Below are positions 34,523-44,195 of a stretch of 64,000 bases of DNA, piece by piece; positions within the stretch are counted from its first letter, which is position 1, and each line of letters begins with the position of its first letter. Location: NCBI RefSeq assembly GCF_000744255.1, contig NZ_JQLO01000001.1:2480001-2544000 (forward strand), written 5' to 3'. The stretch is from Carnobacterium divergens DSM 20623 (GTDB lineage: Bacteria > Bacillota > Bacilli > Lactobacillales > Carnobacteriaceae). The position numbers were made by a program, and so were the translations under genes. The notes beneath the pieces were generated by a model, which worked only from the letters and a program-made list of their open reading frames with translations, had not been told where the DNA came from and ran no database searches.

Positions 34523-35101
34523 ATGACAACACTCTATTTAGTGAGACATGGACAAACTCTATTCAACGCTCAACACAAAATACAAGGATTTTGTGACTCC
34601 CCTTTAACTGAACTAGGAATTAAACAAGCTAAGATGGCACGAGCGCATTTGGAAAAGGAAGGCATTCAGTTTGATGAGGCGTATACTTCCACCTCTGAAA
34701 GAGCCATTGATACGCTTGAACTGCTGACGGATCTTCCCTATGAACGTATCAAAGATCTACGAGAATGGAATTTTGGTTCCTATGAAGGAGAAGGGGAACA
34801 TTTAAATCCCCCACTTCCATACAATGATTACTTTGTGCAATTTGGTGGCGAATCCCAAGAGGAAGTAGAAGCAAGAATCAGTTCAACGATAAAAAAAATT
34901 ATTGAAAAAAGTCATGCAACAAATAGTTTGATTGTTTCCCATGGTGCTGCAATTGCGAACTTTTATCGTCACTGGGAACACACAAGTCCAGTTAAAAAAA
35001 ATGTCAAAATTCAAAACTGTTCGTTGTTTAAATACACGTATAGTGACAACCAATTTATTTTAGAAGATATTATTGAGCATGATTTTAGTTCTATTTTATA
35101 A
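34523..35101 (+). CDS. Histidine phosphatase family protein (phosphoglycerate mutase-like)
   Basis: A 192-aa histidine phosphatase with the catalytic LVRHGQT (R8-H9-G10) and a second His in VSHGAAI. Acidic residue in REWNFGSYEGE fits the acid-base position. Too short and divergent for glycolytic mutase; likely a broad phosphatase (PhoE/CobC-like). RBS AGAGG precedes the ATG. It could be transcribed from the MerR-type promoter 200 bp upstream. Confidence 0.9.
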   Translation: MTTLYLVRHGQTLFNAQHKIQGFCDSPLTELGIKQAKMARAHLEKEGIQFDEAYTSTSERAIDTLELLTDLPYERIKDLREWNFGSYEGEGEHLNPPLPYNDYFVQFGGESQEEVEARISSTIKKIIEKSHATNSLIVSHGAAIANFYRHWEHTSPVKKNVKIQNCSLFKYTYSDNQFILEDIIEHDFSSIL

Positions 35102-35134
35102 ACATTAAGTCGTCATTTGAATGATGAAAAATAA

Positions 35135-35187
35135 CAAAAAAAGCCCCTTTTAACTGAGCAAATTATGCTAGCTTAAAAGGGGCTTTT
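35135..35187. terminator. Bidirectional terminator
   Basis: AAAAGCCCCTTTTAA pairs with TTAAAAGGGGCTTTT, flanked by A- and T-runs, between convergent phosphatase and scrR genes. Confidence 0.9.
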
Positions 35188-35194
35188 GCTGTCA

Positions 35195-36175
35195 TTAAGT
35201 TGATTCTCCCTGAATTAATTTTACAGGAAGTGTGTAAAGCGGTTCTAAGGCGACGTCTTTATCTGTGATTCGTTGGACAAGCAAATCAATTAAGAGGGTA
35301 GCACAATCCTCAATAGGTTGTACAATGGTTGTCAATTGTGAAAAATACTGCTGCATGAAAGTAGTCCCATCATAACCAATAATTTTCAATTCTTCAGGAA
35401 CTTTTAATCCTAACTTCACCGCTTCGTTCATCACTAAGATTGCCGTTAGATCATCCGTACAAAAGACGCTATCAAGCGCTTCTTCCTTTAAAATCTTTTT
35501 AATTTCAAGCGATTTTAAAGCAGGAGAGTAATGAGAATCAAATTCAAAAACATAAGGCTCTAATTGATTTTTTTTAATCGTTGCTAAATATCCTTCTAGT
35601 CGACTATTTGTGGGAGAGTTAGAACGATTGGTTCCTGTAAAAATAGCAATCTTCTCTCCACCAGATTGAATCAATGCCTGAGTAGCGATTTGCCCACCAT
35701 GAAAATTATCACTGCTGACAATAGGAATATTATCGGCTAAAAAACGGTCAAATGAAACGATAGGCAAACCAACTTTTTCGTATTCTTTAATACCTAAATT
35801 ATGGGCGCCAGCAATAATGCCATCTACCTTATTGGCAGCGAGCATTCTTAAATAATCACGTTCCTTTTCTTTATTGTCCGCACTATTACATAAGATAGTC
35901 TTGTAGCCTTTTTCGAATAATTTATTTTCTAATTTTTCAACTAATTCGCCAAAAAAGGGATTGCCTACAGATGAGAAAATCAAGCCAATTAATTGTGTGT
36001 TTTTACCTTGCAAGGAGCGGGCAAGGGAATTAGGTTGATAATTCAATTCTTCCATCGCTAAATGAACCTTATCAATGGTTTTTTGACTTAAATAGCCATA
36101 ATGATTAATGACTCTTGAAACAGTTGTTGGCGAAACACCTGCTTTTTTTGCAACATCGGTTAATTTGATTGTCAT
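35195..36175 (-). CDS. scrR: LacI-family sucrose operon repressor
   Basis: A 326-aa LacI/GalR regulator: helix-turn-helix at residues 4-24 (LTDVAKKAGVSPTTVSRVINHYG), hinge helix with NSLARSLQGK, and a periplasmic-binding-protein-type effector domain. It sits 14 bp after scrB in the same minus-strand unit, and two LacI-type operators lie in the scrB-scrA intergenic region, so it almost certainly represses both transcripts and is relieved by a phosphorylated sugar (sucrose-6-P or fructose in related systems). Confidence 0.9.
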   Translation of the reverse strand: MTIKLTDVAKKAGVSPTTVSRVINHYGYLSQKTIDKVHLAMEELNYQPNSLARSLQGKNTQLIGLIFSSVGNPFFGELVEKLENKLFEKGYKTILCNSADNKEKERDYLRMLAANKVDGIIAGAHNLGIKEYEKVGLPIVSFDRFLADNIPIVSSDNFHGGQIATQALIQSGGEKIAIFTGTNRSNSPTNSRLEGYLATIKKNQLEPYVFEFDSHYSPALKSLEIKKILKEEALDSVFCTDDLTAILVMNEAVKLGLKVPEELKIIGYDGTTFMQQYFSQLTTIVQPIEDCATLLIDLLVQRITDKDVALEPLYTLPVKLIQGEST

Positions 36176-36189
36176 TGATTTCCATCCTT

Positions 36190-37686
36190 TTATTGACTAA
36201 GTAATTCCCAGAACTTTCCTTGATAAGAACCTTTGCCAGAACCAGATAGCCACAATTGAGTTTGGTTGGCTGCAGGGAAAAGTCTTAGTGTGATTACTTT
36301 AAGTCCATTATTGATAAAAATTTCGCAGACTGAATGGTCAACAAAGATAGAAAGCTTAAGGGCCTCGTGTCTTGGAATAGTTATAGAGCGAGTATTGCCG
36401 AATTCTTCTGCGAATGGGACACCAGCTAGCGTTCTATCTACTGTTAGTTTACCAGATATTGTATCAAAAGATAGGCTTAAATAGCGTGCAGCGTCCTCAT
36501 CTGCAAAGAGTTTCAACTCACCACGTTCGTCTTTTGGCAATTCTAGCTCTAGTTCATATGAAAAAGACGCATTTTCAAGTAATTGTTGCCCTGAGGAAAG
36601 AAGCTGACCTTTAAAAGAAATCTCATTTTGGCGTAGTGTTTGAGTTTCAACAACAGGAAACTGATAAAGATGCCCGTCTTTAATGGATAGCTCCTTAACC
36701 AAGCTTAGACAATGTGCCCAGCCATCAGAAAAAGTAGGGTACTCAATTTCTGGAAGACCAATCCAGCTAACACTTAACGCTCGACCATCTGGTGCGTTAA
36801 AAGCTTGCGTTGCGTAAACATCGAATCCTTCATCTAAGTTTTGAAGAGTTGTCGGATTTTCAATAGTTAACGTTTCTTTATTGAAGCGGCTTCCTAAAAC
36901 GTAGGCATTTGGATAAATTGTTTGATAATCCAGTAAGGAATGATCCATACCTTGTGGACAAAAAAGTAAAACAGGTTGCTCGTCGATAAATACTAAATTG
37001 GGACATTCTACCATATAACCCATCGGTAAATCGGTGTAAGTTAAATTTCCAAGGTAGTGCCAATCATGACTATTTTCAGACTGATAAACAGCGACTCTTC
37101 CTTGTTTGTTCGTATCTTGTGCACCGATAATTGCTAAATAAGTATTTCCGTAGTTGAAAATTTGCGGATCACGAAAATCATGTGTGTACTGAGTAGTATC
37201 CGTTTCAATTAAAGGTTTTGTCATTTTTGTGAGTTGTCCCTCTTGGTCGAGCCATGCTCCCAATTGGAAAGCAGAACGATTCCAATCAGCATCTCGCACA
37301 TTTCCTGTATACATTAAAAAAAGCTTGTCCTCAATTGGAAGAGCGGAGCCAGAATAAACCCCGTGGCTGTCATATTCGTTGCTTGGTACAAGTGGGATAC
37401 CTTCATATTCCCAGTGGACTAAATCGGTGGAAGTCATATGAGCCCAAGATTTCAATCCATGCACGGGGCCAAATGGATAGGCCTGGTAAAATAAGTGCCA
37501 CTTGCCATTAAAGTAAGAAAAACCATTTGGATCATTTAATAAACCTGATGTTGGCTGGATATGATACTGCAAACGCCAAGGTGCAGCGTTCACTTTTTCT
37601 GTTAATGCAGATAAATAGGTGGAATCCCAAGCATTGTATTTTTTGTAACGTAAATCGGTTGTCCAATTTTCAATTAACTTTGACAT
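36190..37686 (-). CDS. scrB: Sucrose-6-phosphate hydrolase (GH32)
   Basis: A 498-aa GH32 beta-fructofuranosidase. Catalytic elements are LLNDPNGF (nucleophile D52), HDFRDPQIF (transition-state Asp) and MVECPNLVF (acid Glu near 229). It cleaves the sucrose-6-phosphate delivered by ScrA into glucose-6-phosphate and fructose in the cytoplasm; no signal peptide. It diverges from scrA and is followed by scrR. GGAGG precedes the ATG. A cre-like site lies just upstream of its start. Confidence 0.94.
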   Translation of the reverse strand: MSKLIENWTTDLRYKKYNAWDSTYLSALTEKVNAAPWRLQYHIQPTSGLLNDPNGFSYFNGKWHLFYQAYPFGPVHGLKSWAHMTSTDLVHWEYEGIPLVPSNEYDSHGVYSGSALPIEDKLFLMYTGNVRDADWNRSAFQLGAWLDQEGQLTKMTKPLIETDTTQYTHDFRDPQIFNYGNTYLAIIGAQDTNKQGRVAVYQSENSHDWHYLGNLTYTDLPMGYMVECPNLVFIDEQPVLLFCPQGMDHSLLDYQTIYPNAYVLGSRFNKETLTIENPTTLQNLDEGFDVYATQAFNAPDGRALSVSWIGLPEIEYPTFSDGWAHCLSLVKELSIKDGHLYQFPVVETQTLRQNEISFKGQLLSSGQQLLENASFSYELELELPKDERGELKLFADEDAARYLSLSFDTISGKLTVDRTLAGVPFAEEFGNTRSITIPRHEALKLSIFVDHSVCEIFINNGLKVITLRLFPAANQTQLWLSGSGKGSYQGKFWELLSQ

Positions 37687-37701
37687 AAAAAAACCTCCAG
37701 T

Positions 37702-37760
37702 AGAAAGCGTTATCTATTTTTAGAATACGGTAGTTTTCAAAATATGTCAATCGTTTGTCA
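37702..37760 (-). promoter_or_regulatory. scrBR promoter, operator and cre-like site
   Basis: On the minus strand TTGACA (37750-37745) and TATTCT (37727-37722) are 17 bp apart. The LacI-type operator TGTCAATCGTTTGTCA (37745-37760) covers the -35. A cre-like dyad (centre CG at 37708-37709, 37702-37715) matches 12 of 14 consensus positions and lies in the leader, suited to CcpA roadblock. Confidence 0.68.
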
Positions 37761-37819
37761 TTTTTTAAAAGCTTTATATAAAGGTAATATATCGTTTTTA
37801 TATTTATTAACTTAAAATA

Positions 37820-37878
37820 TGATATACGTTTGACATAAAAATAAAATCGTGTATGATAGAACTATAAAAGCGATTTCA
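37820..37878 (+). promoter_or_regulatory. scrA promoter, operator and cre site
   Basis: TTGACA (37830-37835) and TATGAT (37852-37857) are 16 bp apart. A second operator, TGATATACGTTTGACA (37820-37835), includes the -35. TAAAAGCGATTTCA (37865-37878) matches the cre consensus at 13 of 14 positions and lies just after the -10. This gives sugar-specific repression by ScrR plus carbon catabolite repression by CcpA. Confidence 0.75.
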
Positions 37879-37892
37879 TAGGAGGAGATAAG

Positions 37893-39845
37893 ATGAATCA
37901 CAAACAAGTTGCAAAGGATATTTTAACGGCATTAGGAGAAGATAATATTCAAGCTGCGGCCCACTGTGCGACAAGATTGCGCCTTGTTCTAAAAGACGAT
38001 AGTAAAATCAATCAGCAATTATTAGATAATCAAGCGGATATCAAAGGAACGTTTAAAACGAATGGCCAATTTCAAATTATAGTTGGGCCAGGAGATGTGG
38101 ATGTCGTCTATGACGAACTTGTAAAGTTGACCGGTGTTCGTGAAACGTCAACAGAGGATTTAAAAGCTGTTGCAAGCGAAGGAAATAAGCCGAATCCTTT
38201 AATGGCATTTTTTAAAATTTTATCTGATATTTTTGTACCAATTGTTCCAGCCTTAGTTGCTGGTGGTTTGTTAATGGCATTGAATAATTTATTGACAGCA
38301 CAACATCTATTTGGACCTCAATCGGTTGTTGAAAATTTTCCAGCGATTAAAGATTTAGCAGATATTATTAATTTAATGGCCTCAGCGCCCTTTGCCTTTT
38401 TACCAATCTTAGTTGGTTTTTCAGCAACAAAACGTTTTGGAGGAAATCCCTATTTAGGTGCAGCCATGGGAATGGTGATGGTGATGCCAAGTTTAGTAAA
38501 TGGATACGGCGTGGCAAATGCTATTACAGATGGAAGTATGCCTTACTGGAACATCTTTGGTTTGAATGTAGCTCAAGCAGGGTATCAAGGTTCTGTTTTA
38601 CCTGTTCTGGCTGTTTCTTGGATCTTAGCAACATTAGAGAAGTTTTTCCACAAACGAATTTCAAAGGCTTTTGATTTTACCTTTACACCGATGTTGGCCA
38701 TTATTATTACGGGATTTTTAACCTTTATCCTAGTCGGACCTTTGATGCGTATTGTGAGTGATGGTTTGACAGATGGACTTGTTTGGTTGTATGAAACAAC
38801 AGGATTTCTTGGTATGGGGATTTTTGGTTTGTTTTATTCACCGATTGTTATTACGGGACTACACCAAAGCTTTCCAGCAATTGAAACGACTCTTTTGGCA
38901 GAAGTTGCTAAAACAGGAGGTTCCTTTATTTTCCCAGTAGCGTCAATGGCAAATATTGCGCAAGGGGCGGCTTGTTTGGCTGTTTTCTTTATTACAAAAA
39001 ATGATAAACAAAAGAGTTTGGCTTCTTCAGCTAGCATTTCAGCACTTTTAGGTATTACGGAGCCAGCTATTTTTGGGATCAATTTAAAATTAAAATTCCC
39101 GTTTGTCTGTGGGATGATAGCTTCTGGAATCGCCTCTGCTTTTATCGGATTATTTCATGTTTTAGCAGTAGCAATGGGACCAGCCAGTGTGATAGGATTC
39201 ATTTCCATTTCACCAAAATCAATTCCAGTCTTTATGATTTGCAGTGTCATTAGTTTTGTTTTAGCCTTTGTGTTTACTTTTATGTATGGAAAAAAAGTAT
39301 TGAATGTGGAAACAGGTACATCAACAGCTCAAACAATTAATGAAGACCCATCAGAAGTGGCGCAAGGTGTGCAGGATGAAGTAATTTACGCACCTGTTTC
39401 CGGTCAAGTCGAAAGCTTACGTCAAGTAAAAGATCAAGTTTTTTCAGCAGAACTTATGGGAAAAGGTGCAGCCATTATTCCTTTAGACGGGACGATTTAC
39501 GCGCCTTGTGATGGCGTGATTGAAGTGGCTTATGAAACCAAGCATGCTTATGGGATTAAATCAGCATTAGGAAGTGAGTTGTTGATTCATGTGGGAATCG
39601 ATACGGTAGAATTAAAAGGTACTGGCTTTACCCAACAAGTAACCCAAGGTCAAGTAGTTAAACGGGGGGACGTATTAGGTACCTTTGATAAAGAGCACAT
39701 TCAATCGGCTGGTTATGACGCTACAGTAATGGTTATTGTGACCAACACTTTGGCTTATGGAAATGTTGAAGAGATTACTAAGGAGGAAGTTGGAGCAGGT
39801 GAAGCACTGATTGCCTTAACCCAACCAGTTAAAAAAAATGACTAA
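37893..39845 (+). CDS. scrA: Sucrose-specific PTS transporter EIIBCA
   Basis: A 650-aa PTS permease with domain order IIB-IIC-IIA. IIB has the phosphocysteine C25 (HCATRLRL), IIC spans about 105-470 with ten hydrophobic segments, and the C-terminal IIA (about 500-640) has the phosphohistidine H566 ([14 protein letters not shown]). It imports sucrose while phosphorylating it to sucrose-6-phosphate. Divergent from scrBR, and its last codons overlap the GH13 gene by 8 bp. Regulated by ScrR and CcpA sites in the 200-bp intergenic region. Confidence 0.93.
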   Translation: MNHKQVAKDILTALGEDNIQAAAHCATRLRLVLKDDSKINQQLLDNQADIKGTFKTNGQFQIIVGPGDVDVVYDELVKLTGVRETSTEDLKAVASEGNKPNPLMAFFKILSDIFVPIVPALVAGGLLMALNNLLTAQHLFGPQSVVENFPAIKDLADIINLMASAPFAFLPILVGFSATKRFGGNPYLGAAMGMVMVMPSLVNGYGVANAITDGSMPYWNIFGLNVAQAGYQGSVLPVLAVSWILATLEKFFHKRISKAFDFTFTPMLAIIITGFLTFILVGPLMRIVSDGLTDGLVWLYETTGFLGMGIFGLFYSPIVITGLHQSFPAIETTLLAEVAKTGGSFIFPVASMANIAQGAACLAVFFITKNDKQKSLASSASISALLGITEPAIFGINLKLKFPFVCGMIASGIASAFIGLFHVLAVAMGPASVIGFISISPKSIPVFMICSVISFVLAFVFTFMYGKKVLNVETGTSTAQTINEDPSEVAQGVQDEVIYAPVSGQVESLRQVKDQVFSAELMGKGAAIIPLDGTIYAPCDGVIEVAYETKHAYGIKSALGSELLIHVGIDTVELKGTGFTQQVTQGQVVKRGDVLGTFDKEHIQSAGYDATVMVIVTNTLAYGNVEEITKEEVGAGEALIALTQPVKKND

Positions 39846-41448
39846 AAAATGGTGGCAAGATGCAGTTATTTATCAAGTTTATCCAAGGAGTTTTCAAGAT
39901 AGCAATGAGGATGGAATCGGAGACATTAAAGGAATCATCCAACGTTTAGATTATCTAGAAAAACTAGGGATTACAGGCTTATGGATTAGTCCAGTCTATG
40001 CATCTCCAAATGATGACAATGGCTATGATATTAGCGATTATCAAGAAATCCAACCGGAATATGGCACAATGGAAGACATGGATGAATTGTTGAACGAGGC
40101 GAAAAAAAGAAACATCAAAGTGATAATGGATTTAGTTGTCAACCACACTTCAGACGAACATCGCTGGTTTACTGAAGCTAAAAAAAGTAAAGAAAATCGA
40201 TACCGAGATTATTATATTTGGCGAGATAAGCCAAATGAATTAACTTCAGATTTTGGTGGCTCTGCTTGGGAATATGACGAAGTTACCCAACAATATTATC
40301 TACACATCCACTCTAAAAAACAGCCAGATTTAAATTGGGAAAATCCAAAAGTGCGACAGGAAATATGGAAAATGATGACCTTCTGGCTGGACAAAGGAGT
40401 AGGTGGATTTCGGATGGACGTGATTGATTTGATTGGCAAGGAACCTGAAAATTTAATCACCAAAAATGGACCGATGCTGCATCCATATCTTCGAGAAATG
40501 AATGAACAGTCTTTTGGTCAGTATAATGTTGTAACAGTGGGTGAAACATGGGGTGCGACTCCAGAAATTGCTAAAGAGTATTCACATCCAACACGTCAGG
40601 AATTATCAATGGTTTTCCAATTTGAGCATATTAATTTAGATAAAGTTCAAGGACAGCGGAAATGGGATTTAAAAACCTTGAATCCAGCAGAACTGCATCA
40701 AGTATTTTCTAAGTGGCAAGTTGAACTAGGAAATGAAGGTTGGAATAGTTTATTTTGGAATAACCATGATTTGCCTAGAATCGTTTCAAGATGGGGAGAT
40801 GACGGCGAGTATCGTGTAGAAAGTGCTAAAATGTTGGCTATTTATCTCCATGGAATGAAGGGAACGCCCTATATCTATCAAGGCGAGGAAATTGGGATGA
40901 CAAACTATCCAATTACAGAAATTAGTGAAGTGGATGATATTGAAAGCAGACGAATGTATGAGGAGCGATTGTGCCAAGGATACGCGAAAGAATCATTAAT
41001 AAAGTCGATTAATGCCAAAGGTAGAGATAACGCAAGGCATCCGATGCAGTGGGCGAATGAATTGCATGGTGGTTTTACAAAAGGAACACCGTGGTTACCT
41101 GTTCATAAAAATTCTCATACAATTAATGTAGAAAATGCCTTGGCAGATTCAAATTCAATTTTTTACACGTATCAAAAATTAATTGCGTTGCGGAAAGAAA
41201 ACTCAATTTTAGTTGAGGGGGATTATCAGCAGATAGAAACAGGGAATCCTGTTGTATTAGCCTATCTACGAACAGATCAATCAACCAAATGGCTGACGAT
41301 CGTCAATTTTTCAAAAGAAAGGAACTCTTATCAACTCAGCCAAAAGTATGCAGTTCAAGAAATCGTGATTTCAAATTATGAACATGAGAGAACGCATTTA
41401 TTCAGTGGAAAATTAGAACCGTTTGAAGCGGTTACCGTAGTCGTTTAA
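39838..41448 (+). CDS. GH13 alpha-glucosidase (oligo-1,6-glucosidase type)
   Basis: A 536-aa cytosolic GH13 subfamily-31 enzyme. D194 in [10 protein letters not shown] is the nucleophile, E236 in TVGETWG the acid, and the Asp in NNHDLPR the third catalytic residue. Val directly after the nucleophile is the residue associated with alpha-1,6 rather than alpha-1,4 specificity in this subfamily. Translation is coupled to scrA. Together with a sucrose PTS it may handle isomaltulose-type sucrose isomers or glucose released from them, but trehalose-6-P hydrolase-like use is not excluded. Confidence 0.88.
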   Translation: MTKKWWQDAVIYQVYPRSFQDSNEDGIGDIKGIIQRLDYLEKLGITGLWISPVYASPNDDNGYDISDYQEIQPEYGTMEDMDELLNEAKKRNIKVIMDLVVNHTSDEHRWFTEAKKSKENRYRDYYIWRDKPNELTSDFGGSAWEYDEVTQQYYLHIHSKKQPDLNWENPKVRQEIWKMMTFWLDKGVGGFRMDVIDLIGKEPENLITKNGPMLHPYLREMNEQSFGQYNVVTVGETWGATPEIAKEYSHPTRQELSMVFQFEHINLDKVQGQRKWDLKTLNPAELHQVFSKWQVELGNEGWNSLFWNNHDLPRIVSRWGDDGEYRVESAKMLAIYLHGMKGTPYIYQGEEIGMTNYPITEISEVDDIESRRMYEERLCQGYAKESLIKSINAKGRDNARHPMQWANELHGGFTKGTPWLPVHKNSHTINVENALADSNSIFYTYQKLIALRKENSILVEGDYQQIETGNPVVLAYLRTDQSTKWLTIVNFSKERNSYQLSQKYAVQEIVISNYEHERTHLFSGKLEPFEAVTVVV

Positions 41449-41478
41449 ACTGCTCTTTTAAGAGCAGTTTTTTTTTTA
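41447..41478 (+). terminator. Terminator of scrA-GH13
   Basis: AAACTGCTCTT pairs with AGAGCAGTTT across a 2-3-nt loop and runs into ten T's. Confidence 0.92.
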
Positions 41479-41550
41479 CTCTTCATTTAGCAAATTGAGA
41501 TCCATTGATGATATAATGGGATTTACTAAAGGGTGGAGGGTTTATGGAGT

Positions 41551-42630
41551 ATGAAGATAAAAAATTTTTTAAAAATAGTTGGTGGAGTTTTAGGGGTTAT
41601 CTTGTTAGAAGTTTTGATTTATGTAGGTTATGTTTACTTTAGCTATGATAGATTAGCTGACCAGTTACCTGCAGAAATCAAGCAAAACGCAGTAGCTAAA
41701 GAAATAAGTTCAAATAAAAAATACAGCGTTACGACTTTTAACATCGGTTATGGTTCGTATAGTCCGGAGTACTCTTTTTTTATGGACGGAGGAAAAGAAT
41801 CAAAAGCGTATAGCAAAGAAAGTGTATTAACCAATGTAAATGGTGCGGCAAAAACCATTCAAAATGTTAATCCGGATTTTGCACTGTTTCAAGAAGTGGA
41901 CGTAAAAGCAACGCGTAGTCGAGGAATCAATGAAATCAAACAACTAAGTCAACGTTTCCCAACCTATTCAAGAAGCTATGCAACAAATTACGATTCAGCG
42001 TATCTAATGTATCCAATCTTGGATCCGATTGGGAAATCAAAATCTGGAATTGTCACAATGAGTGATGTTCAGATAACCGAAAGCACGCGCTACAGTTTGC
42101 CGATTGAAACAAATTTTAATAAGTTTTTTGATTTAGACAGAGCCTTTACGGTCTCGAAGATACCCGTAGAAAATGGGAAGAATTTAATGCTCTACAATGT
42201 TCATTTATCTGCCTATATGAAGGATAAAAAAGTACAAAAAGAACAGATTGCCAAATTATTTAATCATATGGAAGTCGAATATAAAAAAGGGAACTATGTT
42301 ATTTGTGGTGGTGATTTTAACCATAATTTATTAGATACGTCCTCAAAAATTTTTAAAAATAATCAAAAGGAAGACTATACCTGGTTACAAGCATTTCCAA
42401 AAAAAGACTTGCCAAAAAATTTATCACTGGTAAAACTGAGTGACGTGAAAACGCCAGTTCCAAGTGTACGCAATTTAGATAAACCCTATGAAAAAGATAA
42501 ATCTTTTGTTGCAGTGATTGATGGCTTTATCATTTCTAATAATGTAACGAATTATCGTACAAATGTGATTGATGCTGGATTTGAACATTCTGATCATAAT
42601 CCAGTTAAAATGACATTTGAATTGAAATAA
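41551..42630 (+). CDS. Membrane-anchored endonuclease/exonuclease/phosphatase-family protein
   Basis: A 359-aa protein with an N-terminal membrane anchor (about 7-27) and an extracytoplasmic EEP (DNase I-like) domain. Visible EEP elements are TTFNIGYG, PDFALFQEVD (metal-binding Glu), CGGDFNHNLLD (catalytic Asp/Asn) and HSDHNPVKM at the end. It may be a phosphodiesterase or sphingomyelinase/nuclease-like enzyme acting outside the cell. GGAGGG lies 10 nt before the ATG at 41551. Single gene; target unknown. Confidence 0.86.
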   Translation: MKIKNFLKIVGGVLGVILLEVLIYVGYVYFSYDRLADQLPAEIKQNAVAKEISSNKKYSVTTFNIGYGSYSPEYSFFMDGGKESKAYSKESVLTNVNGAAKTIQNVNPDFALFQEVDVKATRSRGINEIKQLSQRFPTYSRSYATNYDSAYLMYPILDPIGKSKSGIVTMSDVQITESTRYSLPIETNFNKFFDLDRAFTVSKIPVENGKNLMLYNVHLSAYMKDKKVQKEQIAKLFNHMEVEYKKGNYVICGGDFNHNLLDTSSKIFKNNQKEDYTWLQAFPKKDLPKNLSLVKLSDVKTPVPSVRNLDKPYEKDKSFVAVIDGFIISNNVTNYRTNVIDAGFEHSDHNPVKMTFELK

Positions 42631-42633
42631 CTA

Positions 42634-42675
42634 AAAAGATCCGTAACCTAGTTTAATTGGGGGACGGATCTTTTA
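42634..42675 (+). terminator. Terminator of EEP gene
   Basis: AAAAGATCCGT pairs with ACGGATCTTTT. The stretch to 43022 that follows has no gene: it is very AT-rich and holds the cre-like site and palindrome listed separately. Confidence 0.88.
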
Positions 42676-42929
42676 TAAATTATAGAAAAATTAAACGTAT
42701 AACTAATAGAACTGTTAGCTACAGTAGATTTTGTAAAAATAGATTGGAACTATCTAATAATAAAAGTTAAATATAGAGTTTTTCTAATTTAAGTAGGTTA
42801 AACTAGAAACTTATTTTAAATAGTGGCAAATTGGTTTAAAAGATAGACAATTTATTTTTTTAAATGCTTCTCTTTGTTCTACGATAACAATATTTTTAAA
42901 TTTATTTTCTAAAAGAGCGCAAAAGGAAT

Positions 42930-42988
42930 GTAAAGCGCTTTCAAAAATATTTATATAAATGAAACTAGATGTTAGTATTACATGTAAT
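42930..42988 (+). promoter_or_regulatory. Cre-like site and ATTACATGTAAT palindrome before the surface-protein cluster
   Basis: GTAAAGCGCTTTCA (42930-42943) has the AAAGCGCTTT core and matches the cre consensus at 12 of 14 positions. ATTACATGTAAT (42977-42988) is a perfect 12-bp palindrome flanked by two ATGTTA direct repeats 18 bp apart (at 42969 and 42987), 35-55 bp before the first start codon. CcpA control is plausible; the palindrome and repeats may be targets of the downstream LytTR regulator, but their spacing is not the standard one. Confidence 0.5.
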
Positions 42989-43022
42989 GTTAATTAAATT
43001 TATTTGAAAGGAAGAATGTTAA

Positions 43023-44177
43023 ATGAAAAAGCAAATTTTTACTGTAGCTATGGCAACTTCATTAGCTTGTGTACCGCTTTTAAATAATTGTCTTGATGAT
43101 AATTATGTACTGGCGACGAACTTAAGCGAGAGCTCAAGTATTGGTTTATCAGATCGTGGAACGTTAGTACCAGTTATTCCAGCTAAGTCTGTAATTGGTC
43201 AGGAAACAGCAATTAACTTAAATGTTAATCTGACAAATCCTGCAAAAATCAATGTTATGAGAATATTAGCAAACATTGAAGGTGATGCAGAATTTGTGTC
43301 AATAGGTGATAACCCTAGGTACTATAATATTAAACCTGATGGCTCATTAATTTATATTAATGATGCTTTGGAGGATTATAAGACAATACCTTTGGTGCTA
43401 AAAGTAAATGGATCAGGTCCAGTTAAAGTAAATTTAACTGTTGAGTATGCTGATGCAGAAAAAGAGTCATCCAATTCAACTTCTGTAAATTTAAATGTAG
43501 TAGCAGATGATAGAAGTTTAGAAGTGGCAAAAGAGGAAGCAAAAGTAATAATTAATGATTTATCTAATTTATCAGATGATGAAAAATCTAATTACACACA
43601 ACAAGTTGATAATAGTAAAACTGTGGAAGAGGTTAATAGTATTGTTTTAGATGCACAAAATAAGGATCGAGATAATGCAAAAGCAAAATTAGAAGCAGCA
43701 AAAGAGAAAGCAAAAGAACAAATCAATAATTTACCTAATATATCAGATTCTGAAAAAGAAGAATATAATATAGCGATTGATCTTGCAGGAAATGAAGAAG
43801 CTATTAATAAAATTGTTCATGAAGCCGAAACTGCTAATGGTTTAAATGAGAATAAAGATCCAAATGAGAATAAAAATCCGAATGAGAATAAAGATCCAAA
43901 TGCAAACAAGGATCCAAATGAGAATAAAAATCCAAATGAAAATAAAGATCCAAAAGAGAACGAAGATTCAAATACTTCTGAATTAAAAATAAAGAATAAA
44001 GATACTGATAAAAATAAAGAAATTTCAAATTTAACGAGACAAAATAATAAACAAGTTGACAATACTAAAAATTTACCTGTAACTGGAGAAAATTTATCCA
44101 ATAAAGGAATATTAAGTATGTTAGGAACAGGGATTATTGTTTTAGCATCTTGGTTTGGATTCAAGAAATATAAATAA
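43023..44177 (+). CDS. LPXTG-anchored surface protein with cohesin-like domain and two GA repeats
   Basis: A 384-aa exported protein. Signal peptide (1 to about 31) is followed by a beta-rich domain (about 50-162; IPAKSVIGQETAINLNVNL ... VKVNLTVEYADAE) that also occurs in the next two proteins. Two GA-type three-helix repeats follow (168-215, 222-272), then about seven NENKDP-like hexapeptides (275-315) as a wall-spanning stalk, and a sortase signal LPVTG (351-355), hydrophobic segment and KKYK tail. It is therefore covalently wall-bound, while its two partners are not. The shared domain has the position and strand pattern of a cohesin; this is inference, not proof. Heads a three-gene unit. 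Confidence 0.85.
   Translation: MKKQIFTVAMATSLACVPLLNNCLDDNYVLATNLSESSSIGLSDRGTLVPVIPAKSVIGQETAINLNVNLTNPAKINVMRILANIEGDAEFVSIGDNPRYYNIKPDGSLIYINDALEDYKTIPLVLKVNGSGPVKVNLTVEYADAEKESSNSTSVNLNVVADDRSLEVAKEEAKVIINDLSNLSDDEKSNYTQQVDNSKTVEEVNSIVLDAQNKDRDNAKAKLEAAKEKAKEQINNLPNISDSEKEEYNIAIDLAGNEEAINKIVHEAETANGLNENKDPNENKNPNENKDPNANKDPNENKNPNENKDPKENEDSNTSELKIKNKDTDKNKEISNLTRQNNKQVDNTKNLPVTGENLSNKGILSMLGTGIIVLASWFGFKKYK
43845..43967 (+). repeat. NENKDP hexapeptide (18-bp) tandem repeat
   Basis: About seven 18-bp units encoding variants of N-E/A-N-K-D/N-P between the GA repeats and the LPVTG signal. It is a typical stalk repeat of wall-anchored proteins and a likely site of copy-number change. Confidence 0.85.
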
Positions 44178-44195
44178 GAATGGGGAAATAAAAAA

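Noticed and set aside
42655-42672. Similarity of GGGGGACGG here to the LXG relic block
   Set aside because: Only about 10 bases match and here they form the stem of a terminator; judged coincidence.
43845-43967. Short tandem repeats considered as a CRISPR array
   Set aside because: The repeats are 18 bp, without spacers, and in frame within a surface-protein gene.
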